64,000 nucleotides of DNA from Bradyrhizobium sp. 138 (GCF_023074075.1 NZ_JADPKT010000007.1:248001-312000), one strand, 5' to 3'; shown: positions 37,113 through 46,629, counted from the stretch's first letter. Notes: generated from the sequence alone by a model not told the origin. Numbers and translations: made by a program.

Positions 37113-37838
37113 TTAGCCGTTATGCGTACGAAGCAGAGTATCCTTGGCCTCGTTTACCCGGGCAGCGAGATAGTTCGAGCCCCCCTGGTCGGGATGGAGT
37201 TTCTTCATCAGGGACTTGTGCGCCCGGCTGATGTCGTCGCGCCCCGCACCCGGCTGCAGGCCAAGGATCTGATAGGCCTCCTCCGCCGTCATTTTGCCGC
37301 TCGCCGCCGTGCGGCGCTGCCCCCCTGCCGCGTCGCCCTGCGCGTTCTGACGCCAAGCGGGAAACCGGCGGTCCAGATAGCTTTCAAGTAAGGCCACGCT
37401 CTCGGCGTCGAACGTCGGGACCATGGCCAAAAGGCCGGCGAGATCGAACTCGCCGAGATCGCGCCCGGCGTGAGGCCCGGCGACGATCTGCCCGCCAAGC
37501 TGGCCGCTGTCGTGGTCGAGCCGCATGTCCAGGAATTGCGAGCGCACGCGCGAGGCCTGCCCTGACGCGGGCGCAGCACCGCCGCCGAATAGCCCGCCGA
37601 TATTGCCGAAGGCGGTGTTTGCCAGCGGTGTCCAGCCCAGCAGCCCGGCGCCGAAAATCCCGAGCGGAATCGCCACCGCCAGCTCGCCCCGCAAGCCCGT
37701 GAACGCTGCGACCGCCAGCGCCACCACGCCGCCACCGAACCTGATGGCACGCGCCAGCACCGCCGGGTTGGCGGCGCGGAACATCTGGAGCAGCAGGTAA
37801 AGCGTGATAACAGCGACAGCGCCGGCGATCAGGGTCAT
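37113..37838 (-). CDS. Membrane-anchored DnaJ (J-domain) protein
   Basis: A 241-residue protein with two or three N-terminal hydrophobic spans (LIAGAVAVITLYLLLQMF, GGGVVALAVAAFTGL, VAIPLGIFGAGLLGW). A variable middle is followed by a C-terminal J domain (MTAEEAYQILGLQPGAGRDD) with the HPD motif at 215-217 (LMKKLHPDQGG). The layout, with a membrane anchor and the J domain last, resembles DjlA/TIM14-type co-chaperones that recruit DnaK to the membrane. It follows the vWA gene by 72 bases on the same strand and is probably co-transcribed. Confidence 0.9.
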   Translation of the reverse strand: MTLIAGAVAVITLYLLLQMFRAANPAVLARAIRFGGGVVALAVAAFTGLRGELAVAIPLGIFGAGLLGWTPLANTAFGNIGGLFGGGAAPASGQASRVRSQFLDMRLDHDSGQLGGQIVAGPHAGRDLGEFDLAGLLAMVPTFDAESVALLESYLDRRFPAWRQNAQGDAAGGQRRTAASGKMTAEEAYQILGLQPGAGRDDISRAHKSLMKKLHPDQGGSNYLAARVNEAKDTLLRTHNG

Positions 37839-37910
37839 GCCAGGAATATAGTCGCCCTCGCGGCAAAATGCATGGTATGCGCCCGCCGCGCGCCGCGACG
37901 GTCCTGAGCG

Positions 37911-38660
37911 CTATTTCATCTGGCCGATCAGCTTGGCCGCGCCGCTCGCGGTCTTCGCCAATTTCAACAATGCCTCGCGGCCGCCGGCGGCATAGGCCGC
38001 GGCGGCCCGCAGCAGCTCGCGCAACTGCGCCGCCGCGCCCGGATCAAACCGGCACCAGGCGCCGCCGGTCAGGCGCGCGATCTCGCGGAAGGCCTGCTCG
38101 GCGACCGCGTCATGGCCTTCCTGAAACACGAACACCGGCACGTTGAGCATGCCGAGCTCGCCGGCCTTGGCGCAGAGCTCGTCGACCTTCTCCTCCATGG
38201 CATCGCCGACGAAGACGACGGCGCGCACGCCCGATGCGACCGCTTCGCGCCGCGCCTCGCTCAGCACCTTGCCGATCTGGGTGTCGCCGCCGCGGCAATC
38301 GATCTTGCTCATCAACGCCGCAAGCTTATCGCTGTCGGAGATCCACCCCGTGGCGCGGCACTCGTTCAGACCGCGATAGTAGACGAGCCGGATATCGAGA
38401 CTGCCGAGTGCCGCGGTCTCGCGAAACATGTCGGCCTGAAGCGCGCAGGCCATGTCCCAGGTGGGCTGCCGGCTCATCGTCGCGTCCAACGCGAAGATCA
38501 GTCGCCCCTTCGCGCCCGGCGCATGGGGCGACAGCGCCCGCGCCTTGGCGACGAAAGCCGCAATGTCCTCCGCGGTCGACGTTCCGGCCTGCGGAACCGC
38601 GCCGCCTGCTTGCGCCGAGACGGCATCGCCGCGGCGCGGCTTGATGGGTTCGCCCGACAT
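37911..38660 (-). CDS. vWA-domain (VWFA-like) cytosolic protein
   Basis: A 249-residue protein from ATG 38660, preceded by AAGGGG. There is no signal peptide. It has a vWA fold with a MIDAS-like start (LIFALDATMSRQPTWD, a D-x-T-x-S variant), GGDTQIGKVLSEARREA and VVFVGDAMEEKVDELC. The C-terminal helices are Ala/Leu-rich (LRELLRAAAAYAAGG). The partner is unknown; vWA proteins often act with AAA+ ATPases or chaperones. The next gene downstream is a J-domain protein, an arrangement that could be functional. Confidence 0.85.
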   Translation of the reverse strand: MSGEPIKPRRGDAVSAQAGGAVPQAGTSTAEDIAAFVAKARALSPHAPGAKGRLIFALDATMSRQPTWDMACALQADMFRETAALGSLDIRLVYYRGLNECRATGWISDSDKLAALMSKIDCRGGDTQIGKVLSEARREAVASGVRAVVFVGDAMEEKVDELCAKAGELGMLNVPVFVFQEGHDAVAEQAFREIARLTGGAWCRFDPGAAAQLRELLRAAAAYAAGGREALLKLAKTASGAAKLIGQMK

Positions 38661-38718
38661 CGCTCGCCCCTTACGTGAGTGGCTAATGTGGTCAGCGCGG
38701 GCAGCCCGGTCAATGTGC

Positions 38719-38752
38719 AAAGCCCCCGCGGGCGGAGACCGGCGGGGGCTTG
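38719..38752. terminator. Probable terminator downstream of the alpha/beta hydrolase
   Basis: AAGCCCCCGC and GCGGGGGCTT form a perfect 10-bp stem with a G/C-rich 12-base loop, 42 bases past the hydrolase stop on the minus strand. The T tract is short. Confidence 0.6.
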
Positions 38753-38793
38753 GGAAATCCGTACAATCGGTGGCGAGACGCCTGCTCTCGATG

Positions 38794-39654
38794 CTAGCCC
38801 TTGGCAGGCGCCATCAGCGCGACCGGGCCAGGCTCGAGGATGTTGGGCGGCGTCGATTGCGTGTCGACCGGCGCGATCTCGCTGTCGGTCGCGCTCAGGA
38901 ATTTGTCGAGCATGCTCTGGATCGAGTTCTTGGCGACATCCGGACCGGTGTCGCGCATGTCGTTGTGCTGAAACTCGGTCTTTACGACCTGGATACCCGC
39001 CTTCTCGCATTCCTCGTCGGTCGGGAGCACGCCTGCATCGGCCTTGAACTGCGGATCCTGCGAACGGAACGACAGGATCTTGAACTTGCCCGCGGTGACG
39101 AAAGGCACGCGCAGATTGTCGAGCGTGACGACCTTCTTGACCTCATCCGGATACTGCTTGGCGAAATACATCGTGATGTCGCCGCCCATCGAGTGGCCGA
39201 CCATCGTCACCTTTGCGTAGTCGGCGTTGGCCTGAACCTTCTTCATCTCCTGCATGGCGAGATGAATATTGGCGACGCCGCGCAGGATCTGCGGCAGCCG
39301 GCCGACATAGAGCTCACCGGGCTTGGTGACCATCGGAGGATCGGTCGGCAGGTCGTGCTGCGGGCTCACGACCATGTAGCCGCGCGCAGCGAAGATGTTG
39401 GCGAGGAAGCCGTACTCGGTGTTCTTGACGGTATTGCCGTGATTGATCACCGCGACCGGCAGCGTGATCATGCCGGCATTGGCCTGCATTTCCTTGTCGC
39501 GGCGCACCGCGATTTGGACGGGCACCGGACGATTATCGCGGGAGGCGTCGTAGAAGGTGATGGTCTCGTGCTTGATCGCCCACTTGCTCGCCGTGAAATA
39601 GGCGACGCCGCAGAGGGCACTGACCGAAACCAGAACGGCAATTCCACGCTTCAT
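38794..39654 (-). CDS. Exported alpha/beta-fold hydrolase
   Basis: A 286-residue protein with an N-terminal hydrophobic segment (MKRGIAVLVSVSALCGVAYF) that is a signal peptide or anchor. The nucleophile elbow is GHSMGG (VTMVGHSMGGDITMYFA), and the oxyanion region is VAVINHGNT. The Asp and His of the triad probably lie in the second half (FQHNDMRDTG). The pattern resembles dienelactone hydrolase/PAF-acetylhydrolase-like proteins. The substrate is unknown; it should act in the periplasm. It is monocistronic. Confidence 0.85.
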   Translation of the reverse strand: MKRGIAVLVSVSALCGVAYFTASKWAIKHETITFYDASRDNRPVPVQIAVRRDKEMQANAGMITLPVAVINHGNTVKNTEYGFLANIFAARGYMVVSPQHDLPTDPPMVTKPGELYVGRLPQILRGVANIHLAMQEMKKVQANADYAKVTMVGHSMGGDITMYFAKQYPDEVKKVVTLDNLRVPFVTAGKFKILSFRSQDPQFKADAGVLPTDEECEKAGIQVVKTEFQHNDMRDTGPDVAKNSIQSMLDKFLSATDSEIAPVDTQSTPPNILEPGPVALMAPAKG

Positions 39655-39994
39655 TTTCGTCCTCAGCCTCAGGCGCTTGCGGCCTGAATCCCTGTTGAAA
39701 ATCGTGTTCTTCCGGAGCTCTTCGTCCCCTGGTCGCCTATTCGCTAATATATGTCACAGGCGCGTGACAGGAAGGCCAAATATTGTGAACCGGCAGCCCT
39801 TTCGTTGTGCGGCGCACACGTTTTCTGGGCACTCGCTTATTCCTACGCTACGTCAGGGTGCAGCCAACTATCGGACGCAACCAGTCTCGATCGGGTTCAA
39901 TTTCGCAGTAAACATTGAATGAAAACGGTCGAACGCGACCAGGGTTCCCGCGGGAACCAGGCCGGCAGATCGATCGGAAGTAGCGATATACCCC
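39655..39994. other. Intergenic region, no gene seen
   Basis: These 340 bases lie between the hydrolase start and the mipZ stop. They are A/T-richer than the neighbouring genes and include GTCAC-AGGCGC-GTGAC (about 39757-39772). One 81-codon frame is present but has no credible composition. The hydrolase promoter should be here. Confidence 0.5.
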
Positions 39995-40918
39995 TCAGGC
40001 GCCCAGGATGTCGTGGACTTCGAGCGGCTTGTCGATCTGGTTGAACCACTCGGCCCGGTTGGCGGCGCGGCGGCGGCCGCGCTCGTCGAGCGGCAGCTTG
40101 AGCTGGCGAAGCAGGCTCGTCACCTCTTCCCGTGCGGTGAGATGGCCGAGATTGGGCCGCATGCCGAGCGTGGCCTCGTCGATCTCGTCGAGGGCGGTCA
40201 GGCCGCGCGGGAAAAATTCGCGATAGACGACGCGTTCGGCGAAGCCGTCGACGTAGCGGAAGCCGAGCCGCAGCGACAGATCCTTCAACCCTTCCGCGAC
40301 GAGCTGCTTGTTGCGCGAGCCGAGCATCGACAGGCGGTTGCGCACAACGATCCAGTCGGTGGTCGAGCCGTCGAGCTGGCGGCGCTTGCGGCGGACGTCG
40401 CGCACCATCTCGGCATAATGGCTCTCGCCCGTCACCGCGTAGCTGGCGGGATCGACGGTCCCGAGCACGTCGAAATCGAGGAAGCTGTCGTTGATCGGCG
40501 TGACCAGCGTGTCGGCCATCGAGTGCGCGAGCCGCATGAGGTAGCTGTCGGTGCCCGGCGTATCGATGACGATGAAGTCGAAGCTGCTCTCGACTGCCGA
40601 GACCGCCTCCATGAACTGCTGGAACTCGGAATTCTCGTTCTCGGCGATCTGCATGGTCTCGCCGAGCTTGATGCAGCGATGCACCGGCAGTTCGAGGTCG
40701 AGCTTGGTGCGGCGCGCCCAGGCGGAACGGTTGTTGATGTAGTGGGTGAAGCTCTGCTGGCGGCAGTCGAGGTCGATGGTGGCGACGCGCTGGCCGGCCT
40801 TCAGGAGCGCAACCGCGATGTGCAGGGCGGTCGTCGACTTGCCGGAGCCGCCCTTCTCGTTGCCGAGCACGACTACGTGCGCCGAGCCGGATTGGCCTTG
40901 GCTAGCCTGCACAAGCAT
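39995..40918 (-). CDS. mipZ: Cell-division plane positioning ATPase MipZ
   Basis: A 307-residue ParA/MinD-superfamily ATPase with a deviant Walker A (GNEKGGSGKSTTALHIAVAL). It also has VATIDLDCRQQSFTHYINNR and FIVIDTPGTDSYLMRLAHS. The extra blocks NRLSMLGSRNKQLV and GFAERVVYREFFPRGLTALD are characteristic of MipZ. In Caulobacter and Rhizobiales, MipZ forms bipolar gradients through ParB and inhibits FtsZ away from midcell. ATG 40918 is preceded by GAGG; a GTG 15 bases upstream is an unlikely alternative. Confidence 0.95.
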   Translation of the reverse strand: MLVQASQGQSGSAHVVVLGNEKGGSGKSTTALHIAVALLKAGQRVATIDLDCRQQSFTHYINNRSAWARRTKLDLELPVHRCIKLGETMQIAENENSEFQQFMEAVSAVESSFDFIVIDTPGTDSYLMRLAHSMADTLVTPINDSFLDFDVLGTVDPASYAVTGESHYAEMVRDVRRKRRQLDGSTTDWIVVRNRLSMLGSRNKQLVAEGLKDLSLRLGFRYVDGFAERVVYREFFPRGLTALDEIDEATLGMRPNLGHLTAREEVTSLLRQLKLPLDERGRRRAANRAEWFNQIDKPLEVHDILGA

Positions 40919-41201
40919 GGCGATCCTCAACACCCCTGATGAATATCTTCGAGTTGGCCGCGTCTGCGGTCAAGTGAAATGCGTGACAGGTTATGCAAAT
41001 CGTACTGCGCCGTTCTTCATCATGAATCGCGGCGCCAATTATCGTCTGTGATCCAGCCCACAATGTCGCGACATCGTGCGCTGCCTTGCACGGGATGCTG
41101 TGCCGCATCCGCATGCATGGCGTCCATGATCGCTGCTTGTTAAGGTTAGTCGCCCCCGCGCCAGATCATGGCGCGTCGATTCCCAAGCCCGTCGAGTCCT
41201 G

Positions 41202-42053
41202 ATGTCACCAAGCCCCCTGATCGTCCGCACGGTCCCCACCTTGCGCCGCGCCGTCGATAATCTCCGCAAGCGAAAGGCCACGATCGCGCTGGTCCCGACC
41301 ATGGGGGCCCTCCATGACGGCCATGTGTCCCTCGTCCGCCTCGCCAAGCGGCGCGCCAGCCGCGTCGTGGTCTCGATCTTCGTCAACCCGACCCAGTTCG
41401 CCCCGACCGAGGATTTCGGCGCCTATCCGCGCACCTGGAAGGCCGACATCGCCAAGCTCGCGGCCGAGGACGTCGACATCGTCTGGCATCCGGACGTCAA
41501 GGCCATGTATCCCGACGGCTTCGCCACCCGAATCGTGCCGGAGGGGCCGGCGCTCGCCGGCCTCGAGGACCGCTTCCGCCCGCACTTCTTCGGCGGCGTC
41601 GCCACCGTCGTCGGCAAGCTGTTCACGCAATGCCGGCCGGACTTTGCGATCTTCGGCGAAAAGGACTTTCAGCAGTTGCGGGTGGTGACGCAGATGGCGC
41701 GCGACCTCGACCTCGGCGTCAAGGTGATCGGCTCCCGCACCGTGCGCGAACGCGATGGGCTCGCGATGTCCTCGCGCAACGTCTATCTGTCGCTCGAGGA
41801 GCGGCAGACTGCCACCGTCCTCTATCGTGCCATGAGGGAGAGCGCGCGGCGGATCAAGGCCGGCGATGCGCTCGCGCCCGCGATGGCCGGCGGCGCCGAG
41901 ATGATCAAGGCGGCCGGCTTTGCGCTCGACTATTACGAGGCCCGCCATGCCGAGACGCTGGCGCCGGTCAGCTCGCGCAAGGACCGTCCCTTGCGGATCC
42001 TGGTCGCGGCCAAGCTCAGCAGCACCCGCCTGATCGACAATATCGCGGTTTAG
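41202..42053 (+). CDS. panC: Pantothenate synthetase
   Basis: A 283-residue PanC that condenses pantoate with beta-alanine, using ATP, to give pantothenate (vitamin B5, precursor of CoA). Hallmarks are [15 protein letters not shown] (HxGH-type nucleotide motif), [35 protein letters not shown] and [13 protein letters not shown]. It ends with a 4-base overlap with the convergent DUF1489 gene. panB is not in the window. Confidence 0.97.
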   Translation: MSPSPLIVRTVPTLRRAVDNLRKRKATIALVPTMGALHDGHVSLVRLAKRRASRVVVSIFVNPTQFAPTEDFGAYPRTWKADIAKLAAEDVDIVWHPDVKAMYPDGFATRIVPEGPALAGLEDRFRPHFFGGVATVVGKLFTQCRPDFAIFGEKDFQQLRVVTQMARDLDLGVKVIGSRTVRERDGLAMSSRNVYLSLEERQTATVLYRAMRESARRIKAGDALAPAMAGGAEMIKAAGFALDYYEARHAETLAPVSSRKDRPLRILVAAKLSSTRLIDNIAV

Positions 42054-42490
42054 AGCAGCCCGAGATCGCGCAATTCGCGCCGCATCGGCTCCGGCATCGC
42101 CGCGATCGAGCCGGCGGCGGACTTGCCGAGATCGGGCGGCACGGAATCATCGGTGAGATAGCGCCAGCCCTGGAACGGGCGCATCGGCCGCGGCGACACC
42201 GAGATCACCTTCGGCTGCATCACGATGCGGCAGCGCCCGATGCCGTCCTTGTCGCGGAACGGCTCGATGCCGATGATCTTCTCCCGCGCGGCGATCTCGC
42301 CCTTGATCACCCAATAGAGCGACCCGCCCGCGAGGATCTCGGCGTCGCGCTTGGGCACCATGCGGGTGATGTGGATGTGATGTTGCGGCAGACCCTTCTT
42401 CTTGGCGGTCTGCATCCGTTCGGCGATCCACTCCTTCAATTCCTTGACGGAGTCGCAGCCGACGGCGAGCTTGATCAGATGTAGCGGCAT
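42050..42490 (-). CDS. DUF1489 family protein
   Basis: A 146-residue alphaproteobacterial protein with the family pattern [55 protein letters not shown] and PFQGWRYL. A run of His residues and conserved Trp suggest an RNA- or ligand-binding alpha/beta fold, but no activity is known. It is convergent with panC, and the stop codons overlap by 4 bases, so there is no room for a terminator between them. Confidence 0.93.
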   Translation of the reverse strand: MPLHLIKLAVGCDSVKELKEWIAERMQTAKKKGLPQHHIHITRMVPKRDAEILAGGSLYWVIKGEIAAREKIIGIEPFRDKDGIGRCRIVMQPKVISVSPRPMRPFQGWRYLTDDSVPPDLGKSAAGSIAAMPEPMRRELRDLGLL

Positions 42491-42532
42491 GCCCCAGCAT
42501 TAGCCGGGCAGCACCGCATTGGGAATGCCGAT

Positions 42533-43543
42533 CTACTCGTTATCCGCAGCCGCGGGCGCGGCCGCCGTGGCCGGCGGCGGCGCGAGCGGAACCGGCGCTG
42601 CGGGGGCGCGCGCAGCCTTGGGAGCCGGCGGCTTCTTCGCGGCCGGTGGTGCCGCAGGCGCCGCGGCCTGTGCGGCGCCAGCGGCCTGTGCGGAGCCAGC
42701 CGTTGGCGCGCGCGGCGCTGTCGTTGCATTCGCGGCGGGCGCGGCCTGCCGCGTCGTCGCCGTCGGCTCCGGATTCATGATGCTCACCGGCGGCGTCGAC
42801 GAGGCGCTCGGGAACTCCGCATTGGTCGGCTTGCCCGTCGGCATCGAGGGCGGCAGCCCGGCGAGCGCCGCATTGGCCGGCATCGGCGGCACCGTCGCGG
42901 GCGCGTTCCAGGTCGGCGCATGGCGCGCGACCAGCGTATCGTAGAGGTGGGAATCCATGTTGGCGGCGACCTGCTGCTGGTCGGTCAGCGCGCGGAACGC
43001 GGCGCAGTCGAACGGCGTGCAGCCGTCGCGCGCGACCAGCACCTGCGCCACGAGGCCGTAGCGATCGCGCTCCAGCGCCTTGCGCAGCGTCTTGATCTCC
43101 ATCGTCAGGCTCTTCTCGGCGATCGCGGCTTCACCGAGCGCCGTCAGCCGGTCGATCCGGGCCGCGGTGTAGGACACAGCCGCAGCCGCAGCATCCGGCG
43201 AGCCGAACAGCGCCTTCTCGCAGCCAATGGCGACCGCATCGCCGGCGAGATCGTCGAGGCACGACAGCGCCGGCAGGCTCGCGATGACAGCACCTTGCGC
43301 GCGCGCTTCGCTCGGCGCGTCCTGCCCCAATGGCCCATAGACGCGCACGGTGGCAGCTCCGGCGATCGCGATGGACAGCAGCGTAATCACTGTCAGCGCG
43401 CCGTTGGCGACCGACTTCTCGGCGCGCAGCAGCGTGATCAGCAGGATCAAGCCGAAGAATCCGGCAGCGGCCAGCGTCATCCACATCGGGAAGGCCGGCG
43501 AGCGCCAGATTTGGTCGAGCGAAGTGGCCCATGCCCAGTTCAT
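42533..43543 (-). CDS. Hypothetical membrane protein with long Ala/Pro-rich tail
   Basis: A 336-residue protein. Two N-terminal transmembrane helices (MWMTLAAAGFFGLILLITLL, ALTVITLLSIAIAGAATVRV) precede a soluble domain with four or so Cys residues (LSCLDDLAGDAVAIGCEKAL, CTPFDCAAFRAL), which may pair as disulfides in the periplasm. The last 100 residues are almost pure Ala/Pro/Thr. I know similar unnamed proteins from Bradyrhizobium but no function. It is 42 bases upstream of the DUF1489 gene on the same strand and may share its transcript. Confidence 0.75.
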   Translation of the reverse strand: MNWAWATSLDQIWRSPAFPMWMTLAAAGFFGLILLITLLRAEKSVANGALTVITLLSIAIAGAATVRVYGPLGQDAPSEARAQGAVIASLPALSCLDDLAGDAVAIGCEKALFGSPDAAAAAVSYTAARIDRLTALGEAAIAEKSLTMEIKTLRKALERDRYGLVAQVLVARDGCTPFDCAAFRALTDQQQVAANMDSHLYDTLVARHAPTWNAPATVPPMPANAALAGLPPSMPTGKPTNAEFPSASSTPPVSIMNPEPTATTRQAAPAANATTAPRAPTAGSAQAAGAAQAAAPAAPPAAKKPPAPKAARAPAAPVPLAPPPATAAAPAAADNE

Positions 43544-43717
43544 GCGCGACGTCCCCTCACGCGAGCAGAGAGCGAATGGTCAAGCGAGCACCGCAAGCCG
43601 GCAACTGCCCCGGCCCACCTTTTGAAGGTGAAGCGGGCCTTTTGACGGCGGCAGGACTCAAATCTCTGATGGCACCAATGCGCAGAGTGCGTCAGCCTTC
43701 AGGGGCGCGTGCTGGCT

Positions 43718-43921
43718 TCAGGAGAGCGCGAGCTGGCTTTCCTTGGCGACGCGTTCGAAAGCTTCGGTCGAGCTCTTGATCCGGTACTGGCAGTCGTCGC
43801 CGTCGGTCGGCAGCAGACGGATGACCTCATACGAGCCGCTGGCAGCGGGGCGCGCGATATTGCTGGCCGTGAACAATACGCGCGTTCCAATCGGGAATTT
43901 GTGCTTCAACACCCTCTCCAC
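43718..43921 (-). CDS. Small conserved hypothetical protein (67 aa)
   Basis: A 67-residue soluble protein: MERVLKHKFPIGTRVLFTAS, GSYEVIRLLPTDGDDCQYRI and KSSTEAFERVAKESQLAL. The pattern of a short SH3-like barrel followed by a helix, with YRIKSS.E.FERVAKE, recurs in small Rhizobiales proteins I remember. No function is known. It is isolated, with about 175 and 280 bases of non-coding sequence on either side. Confidence 0.65.
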   Translation of the reverse strand: MERVLKHKFPIGTRVLFTASNIARPAASGSYEVIRLLPTDGDDCQYRIKSSTEAFERVAKESQLALS

Positions 43922-44203
43922 TCAAACAACGCCTGCCTCGCCCATGGTCCCACTACGATGGCCGGCCGGAAACCCAGGCGCTGTATAGCATGCGGCCGGC
44001 GGTTTTGGCCAGCGCCATGCCAGCATGGCAAGCACGCATATTTTGCAGTCTTTTCAGAGCGATAGCGATGGAACCGGCGGGCCGATGATACCGCCGGGGG
44101 CCGCGCGTTCAGGCGGCGTGTCGCAGGCTGGTCGCAGCCTAGGTGATCCCGTGCGCCCCCGGGTCAATTCCGGACCAGGAGCGCCGCCGGTCGGACCCTG
44201 CGA

Positions 44204-44866
44204 TCAGGCGTCCTCGAACTTGGCGATGACAAGCGTTTCGGCCAGCCCGTCGCGGGTCCATTCCTGGAACGCCGGCAGCGCCATCATCGCCTCCATGTAG
44301 ATTTTGGTCTCGGGCGTGACCTCGATTGCGTAGGTGCGGAAGCGGTGCACGACCGGGGCGTACATCGCATCCGCCGCCCCGAAGCGGCCGAACAGGAACG
44401 GTCCCTTCGCGCCATAGCGGGTGCGGCACTCGCGCCAAATCTCCTGCACGCGCGCGATGTTCGCCTTGGCGTCCGCCGACAATGTCACGGGGCGTACGGG
44501 GCGATGCAGGTTCATGCCGCATTCGTTGCGCAAGGCCATGAATCCGGAATGCATCTCGGCGCACACCGATCGGGCATGGGCGCGCGCGGCGACGTCGTCC
44601 GGCCACAACTTCACCTCCGGATAGCGCTCGGCGACGTATTCGATGATGGCGAGCGAATCCCACACCGTGACGTCGCCGTCGACCAGCACCGGCACCTTGC
44701 CGGCGCGGCTGAAGGAAAGGATCTGCTCCTTGTCCGCGGGATTGTCGGTGTAGAGCGGAATCAGCGTCTCCACGAACGGGATGTCGTTGGCGCGAAGCGC
44801 GAGCCAGGGCCGCATCGACCATGACGAGTAGTTCTTGTTGCCGATCGCGAGTTTCAGCGCAGCCAT
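44204..44866 (-). CDS. Glutathione S-transferase family protein
   Basis: A 220-residue GST from ATG 44866. The thioredoxin-like N-domain has NKNYSSWSMRPWLALRA (catalytic Ser candidate in SSWS), a cis-Pro loop in GKVPVLVDGDVTVWDSLAII (the E/S-S signature) and EYVAERYPE. The helical C-domain has FGRFGAADAMYAPVV. The class resembles the zeta/YfcF-like bacterial group. It is cytosolic and probably conjugates or isomerises electrophiles. It is alone in its transcription unit, divergent from the DUF599 gene. Confidence 0.93.
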   Translation of the reverse strand: MAALKLAIGNKNYSSWSMRPWLALRANDIPFVETLIPLYTDNPADKEQILSFSRAGKVPVLVDGDVTVWDSLAIIEYVAERYPEVKLWPDDVAARAHARSVCAEMHSGFMALRNECGMNLHRPVRPVTLSADAKANIARVQEIWRECRTRYGAKGPFLFGRFGAADAMYAPVVHRFRTYAIEVTPETKIYMEAMMALPAFQEWTRDGLAETLVIAKFEDA

Positions 44867-44988
44867 GTCATCAATCCTTCCCGGGACGCTTGGAAACAAG
44901 CCGCTTTTAACGCCATCGCCTGCCGCCAATCAATCGTTGCCGCATGCTGCCATGCGTGGCAATCGTGGCGACTTCCGAGGAGATAGAC

Positions 44989-45705
44989 ATGAGCAGGCAC
45001 TGGGTCGACGTCACCGCCGTCGGCTTCTTCATCATCGAATGGCTGGTCTATGCGCTGACGCTGGAGCATTCGGCCTATGGCCGCGACAGCCTGTCGGCAC
45101 GCATGAACCGCTATCGCGAGGTCTGGGTCCGCCGCCTGCTCGACCGCGACACCCGCATGGTCGACATGCAGATCATGACCTCGCTGCAGAACGGCACCGC
45201 CTTCTTCGCCTCCACCAGCCTGATCGCGCTCGGCGGCGCGCTGGCGCTGCTGCACGCCACCAACGACGCCATCACGATTCTCAGCAAGCTGCCGATCGAC
45301 CTCAGCACCTCGCCGGCCATGTGGGAGCTGAAATGCGTCGGCCTCGTGCTGATCTGCGTCTACGCCTTTTTCAAGTTCGCCTGGGCTTACCGGCTGTTCA
45401 ATTACGTCGCGATCCTGTTCGGCGGCATGCCGCCGGCGGACCAGCGCGACACGCCAGCGGCCGAAGCCCATGTCATCCGCACCTCGCGCCTGTTCGAATC
45501 CGCCGGCCGCCACTTCAACCGCGGCCAACGCGCCTTCTTCTTCGCGCTCGGCTATCTCGGCTGGTTCGTCAGCCCCTGGCTGCTGTTCGTCACCACGGCC
45601 GCCGTGGTGGTGGTGACCTGGCGACGGCAGTTCGCATCGAGCGCCTGGGCAGCGATGGCGCCGGAGGTGGTGGATGGCGAGGAGATGGGGAAGCGCGGTC
45701 ATTGA
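44989..45705 (+). CDS. DUF599 family membrane protein
   Basis: A 238-residue integral membrane protein from ATG 44989, preceded by GAGGAG. It has about four transmembrane helices (TAVGFFIIEWLVYALTL, STSLIALGGALALLHATND, CVGLVLICVYAFFKFAWAYR, FVSPWLLFVTTAAVVVVTW). SARMNRYREVWVRRLLDRD and a conserved RLFESAGRHFNRGQRAFFFA segment identify DUF599. Function unknown. Confidence 0.85.
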   Translation: MSRHWVDVTAVGFFIIEWLVYALTLEHSAYGRDSLSARMNRYREVWVRRLLDRDTRMVDMQIMTSLQNGTAFFASTSLIALGGALALLHATNDAITILSKLPIDLSTSPAMWELKCVGLVLICVYAFFKFAWAYRLFNYVAILFGGMPPADQRDTPAAEAHVIRTSRLFESAGRHFNRGQRAFFFALGYLGWFVSPWLLFVTTAAVVVVTWRRQFASSAWAAMAPEVVDGEEMGKRGH

Positions 45706-45738
45706 GGACAGCTCTACTCTGCGACGCGGCGCGGTGCC

Positions 45739-45827
45739 GTAGAGTGGGCAAAGGCGCAAAGCGCCGTGCCCACGATCTCCCTCCATGAGCAACAAGGCGT
45801 GGGCACGCTGCGCTTTGCCCACCCTAC
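45739..45827. repeat. Dispersed GTAGGGTGGGCAAAGGCG palindromic repeat, copy 2
   Basis: The left part has GTAGAGTGGGCAAAGGCGC and GCGCCGTGCCCAC. The right part has GTGGGCACGCTGCGCTTTGC and CCACCCTAC. It is the same element as 14523-14615. Confidence 0.85.
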
Positions 45828-46470
45828 GATATCGAGCTTGTGACACGCAGTTTGACTCACAGACACGCCTTCGCAGCCTCGCGGCGGATTTCGCCCGAGC
45901 TTTGCTTCGTCGCTCCACCCTCAAATCCAAGAGGGCGCAGGGAAGGCCGGGTGCCGACAAGCACCCGCGGTCCGCTGCGCGAAATGCACACGCAGGAAGA
46001 ACCGCACAGCAGCATACAGGTGGTGCCGATCACTCGGCCTTCCCTGCGCGATGGTCGGACGGCTTATGCCGTGATCTCCCGGGAGCCGAACTTTCCTTCT
46101 GGCCTCCCTCGCCTCGCGAATTGGATGATGCAGTCTGCCCGGTTGGGCTCGCTCGCATCTTCGCTGAGACTTGACCGTGGCAACGACGGTCAGGACCACA
46201 CGGTTTTGCCGTACGCGCGGCCCGCCATGTCGCCCGCAGTCTTTCCAGCCCTGTCGACGAAGCTGGAAACTTACAGGCGAGACGAACCTAGCAGCGCCGC
46301 TCGTCTGCACGAAGCCTCGGGCTCACAGGGACTACCCGCCCTGCCCGCGCCTCTCGTGCCGACGCTGCCGCGTCCACCGCAAGCCCGGCTCGCGATCAAG
46401 ACGACCTCGAGATCGCCCCTCTTGGTGAGCCGGGATGGGCGACACATACGATAAAACCGAATTTCGGTAA
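45828..46470. other. Non-coding, apparently degenerate dispersed element
   Basis: The 924-base gap between DUF599 and the TonB-like gene is mostly this stretch. Open frames exist on both strands (up to 204 codons on plus), but they are Arg/Pro/Ser-rich with no family pattern. Similar strings (for example a HTQEEPHSS-like peptide) recur in spurious annotations across Bradyrhizobium genomes, as I remember. I read it as a dispersed, non-coding repeat remnant. I see no terminal inverted repeats or transposase. Confidence 0.5.
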
Positions 46471-46525
46471 AGTGGAATATTTTTGCGATGATGGGTTGAC
46501 AGAGGCGCGACACAGGCACGGTCGC

Positions 46526-46611
46526 GTAGCCCGGATGAGCGGAGCGACATCCGGGACAGTGCAATATGCCGCGCGAGCGGCCCCGGGTATCGCTGCGCTC
46601 ACCCGGGCTAC
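46526..46611. repeat. GTAGCCCGGATGAGC palindromic repeat
   Basis: The left arm 46526-46555 has GTAGCCCGGATGAGCGGAGC then GACATCCGGG. The right arm 46582-46611 has CCCGGGTATCGCTGCGCTCA then CCCGGGCTAC, an imperfect reverse complement. It is a common intergenic element in this group of bacteria. Confidence 0.85.
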
Positions 46612-46629
46612 AAGAGTGGGCTCCAAGAG

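Noticed and set aside
36942..37391. A 149-codon plus-strand frame
   Set aside because: Mostly antisense to the J-domain gene, with shadow composition.
39677..39922. An 81-codon plus-strand frame in the mipZ-hydrolase gap
   Set aside because: No ribosome site, no conserved-looking pattern.
45840..46454. A 204-codon frame as a gene
   Set aside because: Arg/Pro/Ser-rich, no recognisable domain, overlapped by frames on both strands; resembles spurious frames of dispersed repeats.
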